Source of the DNA: Phyllobacterium zundukense | GTDB taxonomy: Bacteria; Pseudomonadota; Alphaproteobacteria; Rhizobiales; Rhizobiaceae | DNA: 64,000 nt | NCBI RefSeq assembly: GCF_002764115.1 | Contig: NZ_CP017940.1 | Coordinates: 3,260,501 to 3,324,500, forward strand | Direction of reading: 5' to 3' | Shown here: positions 57,015 through 64,000 of the stretch, in pieces | Numbering within the stretch: position 1 is the first letter of the stretch | Layout: each line of letters opens with the position of its first letter | Made by a program: the position numbers and the translations under genes | The notes under the pieces: model-generated | What the model saw: the letters and a program-made list of their open reading frames with translations, nothing else | Database searches by the model: none | What the model was told of the DNA's origin: nothing

Positions 57015-59076
57015 TTACTCTATGATCTGAATCTCCTGCTTTTCGATACCCTGTTGCGCCTTCGATTCAGGCTTCGCAATTGGCGACTGCGCGTCGAAAA
57101 AACCCTTGACCTCCTTGAAGGAGAGCGCTCCGTCACTGTCCCGGTCCATATCCGCAAATTGACCGATGAAGTAACCCACGCCCGACTTTTCCGCCGAACT
57201 GAGGGTAACGAGCTGTATCGCGGGGTCAGCCGCACGATCGAAAAGGGCTCTGATGCGCGCGTCGACGGCGGCGCTTACGCTTTCGCGGGTAAGGGGAACC
57301 GCGCCTTGTTTCGAGCGCTTTGATGGCGGTTCGGCGCCCCGAGAAGGTGACCACATGGCAGTCAGCATGCCTGCAGGCTGATCATAAAATGCGTTAAGGT
57401 CGTTCCGCACTCGGGTGTAGAGGAAGAGTTTGTCCTTTGGGCCATCTTCAGGACCAATACCGTGACCGGCTTCATACAGTTTAACCGGCACTTTCATCGC
57501 TTCCGGCAATGCGGCAAGAACAAGTTCGGACTGATGGAAAGGCGTATTCAGGTCATAATATCCGTGCTGAACCAAAATCTTCAAATCAGGTTTGAGGCTA
57601 ATGCTCTCGGAAAGATCGGGAACACTTGACACAAACCTGCCAGGATTGACCAGATCATCGGGATGATGTGACCAGAAATCCCACTTGCCGATGATTTCAC
57701 CGTTGCTCCTCATATAACGCAAATTGGAATAGTAGCCGATAAACTGCTCTTGATAGCGTTGAGCAAGCGGGGAAAAATAGGATTCACGGTCAATTGCGAA
57801 ATCGGTATCGTCAAATGCAATGGTCTCCCGCCCGTCGGCAAGCAAGAGTTTCCTGTCTTTGCCTGCCTCGAAAAACCAGCCGAATTCAAAGCTGTCCATG
57901 TTTGGTTCGGCTATCCAGGGGTTGTTGGAAGCGTTATCGCCAGGCTCGTAAATTTTGCCTATCCCCGTTAGCTGATAGAGCCTGTTGAGGAAGGGCGGCG
58001 CCTCAGGTTGTTTGAGGAAAGCTTCCCATTTTGAACGATCGGGCGCTCGTTGATCGACGCCACTGAACGACGATTTATAGTTGTCATTGTATTTCAGGAC
58101 AAAGGGGCGGACGTCAGCCAGAAATGTCTCGATTGGCCTGCCGCTGCGCTCTGTTGATTTTTTATGATAGTCAGCGACCATTGCGTAGGTCGGAACCGAA
58201 CCGCCGCACGATACATAACTCGACAGGCAGTCTGCCTCATAGTCGAGCATCGGCGAGTTCAGGATCAAACCGGTGAGAACGTTCTTTGAATTTTTCTTGT
58301 CGGCATATTTGGCTGTCCCGCTTTCCAAGAGCATCCGTCCGATGACTGGAGCGCGAATGCCCCCATACGAAACTCCATACATATATTTGGGCGATTCCTG
58401 ACGATGATTGGCATTGATGTAACGGATGATGAAATCGGTGAGCACGCTTGCGTCCTCATCGACGCTCCAGAATTCATCGTTCCGACTGGGATATACCGCC
58501 TTGGAATATCCAGTACCGACTGGATCAACGAAGACGAGGTCGGTCTTTTCGAGCAAAGTGTTGGGGTTGTCGACTAGGGGCAAAGTTGCCGATTGGGGTG
58601 CATTCCAGTCGATCCGTTTTGGTCCAAGAAAATTCAGGTCAAGCACGGCCGACGCGCCGCCGGGCCCGCCATTGAAAATGAACGTCACCGGCCGCGTGCC
58701 CTTGGGCAGTTCATCGCGCGTATAGGCAGTATAGAAAATTGCTGCCTTCCCATGGCTGCTCGCCGAGGGGTAGCGCGAACCTTCCGCCTTCAGATGACCG
58801 GCAGTTACCGCGAATTGTATCGCATTGCCATTCAAGTAAATCGTGTGCACGTTGCTGGTTGGCGTTTCGGTAAAATCGCGCGGACCGAAATTGCCCTCTG
58901 GCCCGTAATCGGGATCGCTCCAAAAGGAGGGTATGCCGATCGGGGCTCGGCGTCGGTGGCCGGGGCCATTCAAACAGAGTTTCAAACGTGCTGGCGGCAT
59001 GATCCTCCTCCGAATCCGATCCGCTACACGATGCAAGGAAAACCGCCAGCAAAAGCCAGCACAGGCGAAAAAGCAT
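57015..59076 (-). pseudogene. Serine carboxypeptidase (S10) gene with frameshifted N-terminus
   Basis: A ~660-residue S10 peptidase body: FNGGPGGASAV (oxyanion), GVSYGGIRAP (catalytic Ser), HGYYDLNTPF (Asp) and YEAGHGIG (His), then a C-terminal DRDSDGALSFKEVK EF-hand-like loop. A natural lipoprotein leader (MLFRLCWLLLAVFLASCSGS) starts at the ATG at 59076 but in a different frame. It reads through ETLFEWPRPPTPSPD and loses sense where the main frame (IGIPSFWSDPDYG) begins, near 58940-58980. One base seems to be missing there. An ATG at 59000 in the main frame follows GGAGGATC but is too close to it. The gene is more A+T rich than its flanks and lies between the two 32-bp repeats. Confidence 0.75.
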
Positions 59077-59300
59077 GATGAAAAAGCCTCACAATAAAGA
59101 TCGGTTGAAATTGAATATCTGAAAAATTGTCTGTGATTGCAGTCATCAGGGCGCATAAAATATGCGTCGAAACAGACCTCATTCGCGCCTTGGCGTCAAG
59201 GCGAAACCACCGCAGAACCATGGTCATCGGGCGAAAGTATAATGGTCGATTTTGTGGAAATCACGCACGCCTGTCCCCACATGAGACCCGAGGAGGCCCA

Positions 59301-60680
59301 ATGGATACCGTACAAGCCGCTTTTGTTCCACCTGCTCCGATCCCGCGCACCGGACCGGTCGGCACATTACAGCTGATCCGCACCATTTACCGCAATCCGC
59401 TCGAATTGTGGGGCGAGCCTTCCTACAACGAACCATGGGTCTCAATCGACTGGTCCTTTGCGCATACCATCATCGCCAATGATCCCGGCCTCATCCGCCA
59501 TGTGCTCGTTGACAATGCCAGGAATTACAAGATGGCCGCGGTGCGCCAGCGCATTCTGCGTCCGATCCTGCGCGATGGGCTGCTGACGGCGGAAGGCGAC
59601 GTCTGGAAGCGCTCGCGCAAGGCCATGGCGCCAGTGTTCACGCCGCGCCACATCCACGGTTTCGCCGAGGCGATGAAGCGGACAACCGATGTTTTTGCAG
59701 ATCGCTACGAAGGTCTCACCGGCACCACCGATGTGTCGCGCGACATGACGATGCTGACCTACGACATTCTCGCCGAAACGCTGTTTTCCGGCGAGATCGC
59801 CGGCGATCCCGATCAGTTTTCGCACGAGGTCGACCGCCTGTTCGAGACCATGGGCCGCGTCGATCCGCTCGATCTTCTCGGCGCGCCGGCCTGGCTGCCG
59901 CGCTTTACCCAGATTCGGGGGCGGCGCGCCCTTGCCTTCTTCCGCCAGATCGTCGCCAACACGATGGAGATGCGCAAGACCCGCATGGAGAAGGAAGGCG
60001 ACAAGGTCCCCAATGATTTCCTTACGTTGCTGCTCAAGGCCGAGGGGCCCGAGGGCCTGTCGCGCGCCGAGATCGAGGACAATATCATCACCTTCATCGG
60101 CGCCGGACACGAGACCACAGCGCGAGCGCTTGGCTGGACGCTTTACCTACTGGCACGGGCGCCATGGGAGCGCGATCGCATCGAGCAGGAAATCGATGCC
60201 TTCATGGATCAGGCCAAAGTCCCGCCGCCACATGCATGGCTGGACGCCCTGCCCTTCACCCGCGCCGCCTTCGAAGAAGCCATGCGGCTTTATCCCCCGG
60301 CACCCTCCATCAACCGCGAGCCGATCGAGGATGACCAGTACAAGGATCTGAAACTGCCCAAGGGCGCGGCTGTCCTTGTCATGCCGTGGACCGTGCATCG
60401 CCACCGGCTCTACTGGGACAATCCGGAAGCCTTCATGCCATCCCGGTTCCATCCAGAAAATCGCGACAAGATCGACCGCTTCCAATATTTGCCGTTCGGT
60501 GCCGGGCCGCGCGTCTGCATTGGCGCCAGCTTTGCCTTGCAGGAAGCCATCATTGCTTTGGCAACGCTGCTCCATCGCTACCGTTTCGACATGGCGGGAA
60601 CCATCAAACCCTGGCCGGTGCAAAAACTCACGACCCAGCCGGATGGCGGCCTGCCGATGACCGTGACGGCGAGGCGGTAG
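59301..60680 (+). CDS. Cytochrome P450
   Basis: A 459-residue cytochrome P450. The I-helix oxygen-binding motif is GAGHETTA, the K-helix ExxR is EEAMR and the haem loop FGAGPRVCIG holds the iron-ligating Cys. The frame extends to 59127, but GAGGAGG at 59290-59296 marks the ATG at 59301 (MDTVQAAFVPPAPIP). No membrane anchor. P450s insert oxygen into organic substrates; this one has no ferredoxin gene beside it. The substrate is unknown. Confidence 0.9.
   Translation: MDTVQAAFVPPAPIPRTGPVGTLQLIRTIYRNPLELWGEPSYNEPWVSIDWSFAHTIIANDPGLIRHVLVDNARNYKMAAVRQRILRPILRDGLLTAEGDVWKRSRKAMAPVFTPRHIHGFAEAMKRTTDVFADRYEGLTGTTDVSRDMTMLTYDILAETLFSGEIAGDPDQFSHEVDRLFETMGRVDPLDLLGAPAWLPRFTQIRGRRALAFFRQIVANTMEMRKTRMEKEGDKVPNDFLTLLLKAEGPEGLSRAEIEDNIITFIGAGHETTARALGWTLYLLARAPWERDRIEQEIDAFMDQAKVPPPHAWLDALPFTRAAFEEAMRLYPPAPSINREPIEDDQYKDLKLPKGAAVLVMPWTVHRHRLYWDNPEAFMPSRFHPENRDKIDRFQYLPFGAGPRVCIGASFALQEAIIALATLLHRYRFDMAGTIKPWPVQKLTTQPDGGLPMTVTARR
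59319..59350 (+). repeat. 32-bp direct repeat, copy 2 (within P450 start)
   Basis: This copy codes for part of the P450 N-terminus (AFVPPAPIPRT) and is therefore presumably the original. Copy 1 lies at 56975-57006. Confidence 0.85.
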
Positions 60681-60705
60681 ATGCGTCGGAAGGTTGATGC
60701 CGATA

Positions 60706-60881
60706 ATCTCTCCCCTTGCGGGAGAGAAAGGATTTTCCTGGGTTTAGCCCCTTTGCTAAACCCTTGGAAAATCCAAGTGAGGGGTAAGTTCAGTGAAGCA
60801 AATCCCCTCTCTTGCGATTTCTAGCACTTAGCAAAGTGGCTAAGATGCTGAAATCGCTTTCTCTCCCGCAAGGGGAGAGAT
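60706..60881. repeat. RIME-like intergenic palindromic mosaic
   Basis: A perfect 25-bp inverted repeat borders it (60706-60730 and 60857-60881), each arm itself a hairpin built on CTCTCCC-CTTGC-GGGAGAG. Inside lie two further long hairpins: one from GATTTTCC/GGAAAATC plus GGGTTTAGC/GCTAAACCC, the other from GCGATTT/AAATCGC plus CTTAGC/GCTAAG. Such nested non-coding palindromes are the hallmark of rhizobial intergenic mosaic elements. It lies 25 bases after the P450 stop. Confidence 0.85.
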
Positions 60882-60945
60882 AACCGGCGTAGTTGATTTC
60901 ACCAGAAATTTATTCTATATATATTTCCAGTGAAAGGAACGACTC

Positions 60946-61329
60946 ATGCGAACCACCGCGCAACACCTACCAGCAACCCCAGGGAAGACCGCCGTGGTCT
61001 CCAAGGCGCTGTTGCGTTCGTCGGAATTGCTGGGTCTGACCGCCAGGGAACTTTCCACCGTCGTCGGCCTGTCCGAGCCCAGTATATCGCGGCTGAAGCG
61101 CAATCTCGACGGCGCACCGCTCACCGGCAAGAGCTACGAACTCGCTCTTCTGTTCATCCGCCTCTACCGCTCGCTCGATGCGATCGTCGGCGGCGATGAT
61201 GCGGTCGCGCGCCAGTGGATACGAACTGACAACACCATGCTTGGCGGCAAGCCGCTCAACCGGATCAAAACCATTGACGGTCTCGCCCATGTCCTCGCCT
61301 ATCTGGACGCCCGACGCGCTCCGATCTGA
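60946..61329 (+). CDS. Xre/MbcA/ParS-type antitoxin
   Basis: A 127-residue antitoxin. An N-terminal DNA-binding HTH (LLGLTARELSTVVGLSEPSISRLKRN) precedes a helical toxin-binding domain (ALLFIRLYRSLDAIVGGDDAVARQWI, MLGGKPLNRI). AAAGGAA precedes the ATG at 60946. An imperfect A+T-rich dyad lies in the ~45 bases before it and could be its operator. It overlaps the RES-domain toxin gene. Confidence 0.85.
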   Translation: MRTTAQHLPATPGKTAVVSKALLRSSELLGLTARELSTVVGLSEPSISRLKRNLDGAPLTGKSYELALLFIRLYRSLDAIVGGDDAVARQWIRTDNTMLGGKPLNRIKTIDGLAHVLAYLDARRAPI

Positions 61330-62050
61330 ATCGCGTTCTATGCACGGTGCCTGCTGGCGTCTCGTCGAGGCGCAGCACCGTGTCTCCACCATGAAGCTGG
61401 TCGACACGCTCGACGAGCAGGCTCTGCTTGAAGACGAGCTGGAGACCACCAAGCCTACTCTGCCGCCCGATTGTGTGCATCTGGACTATCTGCTGGCGAC
61501 GCCGTTCCGTTATGGCCGCTATCCCGGCAATTCACGCTTCCGGCGCGAAGGCTATTCGCCCGGCGTCTTCTATGCCAGCGAGATCGTGGAAACCGCCGTC
61601 GCGGAAACTGCCTTCTACCGGCTGCTTTTCTTCGTCGAAAGCCCCGGCACGCCATGGCCGCGCAACCCGCTGGAATTCACGGCCTTCGAAGCGCGCTATG
61701 CCACGACCAACGCCATTGACCTGACCGCCGCACCTTTTTCGGAGCTGACGGAGCAATGGACGCATCCGACCGATTATTCGCCCTGCCTAGACATCGCCGA
61801 CAAGGCCCACGAGGCCGGGATCGAACTCATCCGCTACAGTTCCGTGCGCGATCCGCTTGGCGGCGCCAATCTCGCTCTGCTCTCCTGCACCTGCTTTGCC
61901 ATGCCGCATCCGGTACGCATGACGACGTGGCGCCTGCATTTTTCCAACTACGGCGTCAACGCTATCTGCGACTTGCCAGACCTGCGGCTTGGCTTCAGCA
62001 TCGCCACCTTTGGCAGGGATCCACGCATGCAGATGGCGATGCGAAACTAG
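61289..62050 (+). CDS. RES-domain toxin
   Basis: A 253-residue RES-domain protein. The RES core is seen in CWRLVEAQHRVSTMKL, SRFRREGYSPGVFYAS and ETAVAETAFYR. RES toxins such as MbcT degrade NAD+. The frame opens at 61178, but the ATG at 61289 gives the family start SPIWTPDALRSESR and overlaps the antitoxin by 41 bases; the ATG at 61340 would cut this conserved segment. Partner of the Xre-type antitoxin. Confidence 0.85.
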   Translation: MSSPIWTPDALRSESRSMHGACWRLVEAQHRVSTMKLVDTLDEQALLEDELETTKPTLPPDCVHLDYLLATPFRYGRYPGNSRFRREGYSPGVFYASEIVETAVAETAFYRLLFFVESPGTPWPRNPLEFTAFEARYATTNAIDLTAAPFSELTEQWTHPTDYSPCLDIADKAHEAGIELIRYSSVRDPLGGANLALLSCTCFAMPHPVRMTTWRLHFSNYGVNAICDLPDLRLGFSIATFGRDPRMQMAMRN

Positions 62051-62060
62051 GGTCAGGACC

Positions 62061-62891
62061 CTAGAGCCGCTGCGCGTGCCAGGCGATATGATCGGCCATG
62101 AACGTGGAAATGAAGAAATAGGAGTGATCGTAGCCGTCGCGCATGTTGAGGGTCAGCGGTATCCCGGCCTTCTCGCATGCCTCTTCCAGAAGCCACGGCC
62201 GCAGGCCATCGTCGAGAAACCCGTCGGCCTTGCCCTGATCGACAAGCAGTTCCGGCAGCCTGTGGCCGTCCTCGATCAGCGCGACGCTGTCATAGGCGCG
62301 CCACGCCGCCTCATCCTTGCCGAGATATTTCTCGAAAGCCGGCCGCGACCAGCCGGCAACGATGGGCCGGGCAATCGGCGCAAAGGCCGAGACGGATTTG
62401 AAAAGGCCCGGATTTTTCAAGGCCAGCGTGATGGCGCCATGGCCACCCATGGAATGGCCAAAGATGCTCTGGCGCTTCATGTCGACAGGGAAATTGGCGG
62501 CCACGAGTTCAGGCAGTTCCTCGGCGATATAGGTAGCCATGCGATAATTGGTTGACCAGGGCTCTTCAGTCGCATCGAGATAAAATCCTGCGCCGCTGCC
62601 GAATTGCCAATTATCCTTCTCGTCCGGAACGTTTTCGCCGCGCGGGCTCGTGTCCGGGCAGATGATGGCAATGCCGAGCTCGGCAGCGATGCGGCGGTAT
62701 TCGCCCTTGTCCATGACGTTCTGATGGGTGCAGGTCAGGCCCGACAGATACCACAGCAGAGGCACCGGCCCGTTCTTCGCCTGCGGCGGCAGGAATACAG
62801 CGAAGGTCATGTCGCATTGGCAGGCGTCGCTGCGATGGCGATAGACCCCTTGCGTACCCTCGAAACTCTTGGCAATCGATAGCGTTTCCAT
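62061..62891 (-). CDS. fghA: S-formylglutathione hydrolase
   Basis: A 276-residue alpha/beta hydrolase. The elbow FGHSMGGHGA holds the catalytic Ser; YLSGLTCTHQNVMDKG and NWQFGSGAGFYLDAT are characteristic. It hydrolyses S-formylglutathione to formate and glutathione in formaldehyde detoxification. The usual partner, GSH-dependent formaldehyde dehydrogenase, is not in the window. It converges with the RES gene with 10 bases between the stops. Confidence 0.92.
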   Translation of the reverse strand: METLSIAKSFEGTQGVYRHRSDACQCDMTFAVFLPPQAKNGPVPLLWYLSGLTCTHQNVMDKGEYRRIAAELGIAIICPDTSPRGENVPDEKDNWQFGSGAGFYLDATEEPWSTNYRMATYIAEELPELVAANFPVDMKRQSIFGHSMGGHGAITLALKNPGLFKSVSAFAPIARPIVAGWSRPAFEKYLGKDEAAWRAYDSVALIEDGHRLPELLVDQGKADGFLDDGLRPWLLEEACEKAGIPLTLNMRDGYDHSYFFISTFMADHIAWHAQRL

Positions 62892-62912
62892 AAATTCCCC
62901 GTGTCGTGTTCG

Positions 62913-63563
62913 TTATTGGCCGAGCGAAACGGCGACGTTGACCGCAGCGGCAACAAGCACCGTATTGAAAAAGAACGATATAATGGCATGTAACAAATTA
63001 ATCTTGCGCATATCTGTACTGGTGATGGCGGTGTCCGAGGTCTGCGCCGTCATGCCGATGACATAGGAAAAGTAGAGAAACTCGATGCCTCCTGGCTCCT
63101 TGCCGCCGGGAAAATCCAGCCCGCCGACATGTTCTCGCGGCTTGTCCTTGGTCCCCTCGGCATCCTCGTCCGGCTGCCAATAGAGATGGGCATAGTGAAT
63201 GGCTGCCATCATATGGATTGTCATCCAGCCAAGAAAAACCGCGGCAAGCGCCAGAGAAAGATCGAAGGGTTGCGGGTTCTGGCCGGAATTCAGCAACACG
63301 AAAAGCGAACCGACGGCGACGACAACCGCGCCAAAGGTGACCGCGAAGATGATCCAGACCGGTTCATCCGACCGCGCCGCATTCTTGCGCAGATATTCCG
63401 GCGTCAGTTTGCGGACCTTGATGGCCGAGAGCGTCAGGTAAACCACAAAAAACGCATTGGCCGCGGCGGCGTAGGCAACATGCGGCGCGAACGCCAAAGC
63501 CAGCGCCAACGTGGCAAGGCCGATAATTGCAGCAAGATAAAATGGATTGTGGCGCTTCCACAT
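62913..63563 (-). CDS. DUF1345 membrane protein
   Basis: A 216-residue membrane protein with about five or six hydrophobic segments and the DUF1345 pattern (VFLGWMTIHMMAAIHYAHLYW, GGIEFLYFSYVIGMTAQTSDT). The frame extends to 63653, but the ATG at 63563 avoids overlap with the acetyltransferase gene and starts MWKRHNPFYLAA. Function unknown. Its start follows the acetyltransferase stop by seven bases. Confidence 0.85.
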   Translation of the reverse strand: MWKRHNPFYLAAIIGLATLALALAFAPHVAYAAAANAFFVVYLTLSAIKVRKLTPEYLRKNAARSDEPVWIIFAVTFGAVVVAVGSLFVLLNSGQNPQPFDLSLALAAVFLGWMTIHMMAAIHYAHLYWQPDEDAEGTKDKPREHVGGLDFPGGKEPGGIEFLYFSYVIGMTAQTSDTAITSTDMRKINLLHAIISFFFNTVLVAAAVNVAVSLGQ

Positions 63564-63570
63564 GCCCTGT

Positions 63571-64000
63571 CTACTCCGATGCAATGGCGGCCGGCCGCTG
63601 CATGTCGATGTGGGGGATATCGTCCTCGAGATATTCCTCCGACACCGGCACAAAGCCGAAGGATTCGTAGAAGCGCTTCAGGTGGCTCTGCGCCGAGAGC
63701 TTGATCGGGCTTTGCGGATAGAGTCTTTCGCATTGCGCGATCGCCTCGACCATCAGCCGGTCGCCGAGCTTCTTGCCGCGATGTTCGGGCGAGACGACGA
63801 CCCGGCCGATCCGCGCTGCCGGGTCGCTTTTCGCCGGTTTGCGGATACGCGCGCTTGCGACGAGTTCCTTAGCCAGAAGCAGGCGCAGATGCAGCGCGTC
63901 GGCATCCTTGCCGTCGAGCTCGGGATAAGGGCACTTCTGCTCGACGACGAAGACATCCACCCGCAATTTCAGCATGGCGTAGAGGTCGCGCGGCGAGAGT
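63571..64000 (-). CDS. ElaA-like GNAT acetyltransferase (5' partial)
   Basis: The frame remains open to the window edge: before the internal Met at 63975 it reads LSPRDLYA, the usual ElaA N-terminal segment. VFVVEQKCPYPELDGKD is the ElaA hallmark and RIGRVVVSPEHRGKKLGDRLM the acetyl-CoA site. A small-molecule or protein N-acetyltransferase of unknown substrate. About ten N-terminal residues are outside the window. Confidence 0.85.
   Translation of the reverse strand, partial: LSPRDLYAMLKLRVDVFVVEQKCPYPELDGKDADALHLRLLLAKELVASARIRKPAKSDPAARIGRVVVSPEHRGKKLGDRLMVEAIAQCERLYPQSPIKLSAQSHLKRFYESFGFVPVSEEYLEDDIPHIDMQRPAAIASE

Noticed and set aside
59000..59010. GGAGGATC plus ATG as a proper start of the S10 peptidase
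   Set aside because: Only two bases separate the G-rich site from the ATG, and the same bases code for an acidic stretch (SEEDHAAS) in the frame of the lipoprotein leader.

Overview
The window looks like chromosomal DNA of an alphaproteobacterium, most likely order Rhizobiales (Phyllobacterium/Brucella/Mesorhizobium-like). The grounds are a typical alphaproteobacterial GyrB, dense ABC and TRAP uptake operons with LysR/GntR regulators, the paired Avi_7169/Avi_7170-type carboxymuconolactone-decarboxylase-like (CMD) proteins, a membrane class III cyclase, and a RIME-like intergenic palindromic mosaic. Genus is inference only. No rRNA, complete tRNA, CRISPR array, integrase or intact insertion sequence was seen.

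Left part, about 1-20.9 kb, is accessory in character. It opens with the 3' end of a TPR regulator. A seven-gene minus-strand cluster follows: spermidine/putrescine-type ABC transporter, FAD monooxygenase and two CMD proteins. A LysR gene and a divergent opine-dehydrogenase-family gene sit next to it, suggesting uptake and oxidative breakdown of an opine-like amine or amino-acid conjugate. Next come a secreted flavodoxin, a frameshifted aldo/keto reductase with a divergent LysR gene, and a compact three-gene unit of periplasmic cytochrome P460, four-histidine membrane cytochrome b and membrane-bound class III cyclase. A cupin/CMD/hydrolase operon follows, in which one hydrolase gene has been cut and joined to another. 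The part ends in debris: a LysR effector-domain remnant, a nonsense-mutated solute-binding-protein stub, and the 3' 49 nt of a tRNA-Arg(CCG). The tRNA fragment looks like the attachment-site end of an integrated element that lies to its left.

Middle part, about 21-38 kb, mixes enzymes (aspartoacylase-like protein, GFA protein, DedA, acyltransferase, fatty-acid desaturase) with several small conserved proteins. It also carries an ArsR-controlled MFS/cupin locus with two identical perfect operators, two LysR genes, a DMT exporter, an isoaspartyl methyltransferase-like gene, and a frameshifted MFS gene followed by an aldo/keto reductase.

Right part, about 37.5-64 kb, is more core-like. It holds a D,D-carboxypeptidase, a GntR-TRAP-L-idonate-dehydrogenase operon, a lytic transglycosylase, thiE-thiD under a TPP riboswitch, a TadG-like protein, a dipeptidase plus peptide ABC transporter operon, a BrnTA module, gyrB, a serine carboxypeptidase gene with a broken N-terminus between near-identical 32-bp repeats, a cytochrome P450, a RIME-like mosaic, an Xre/RES toxin-antitoxin pair, S-formylglutathione hydrolase, a DUF1345 membrane protein and the 3' part of an ElaA-like acetyltransferase.
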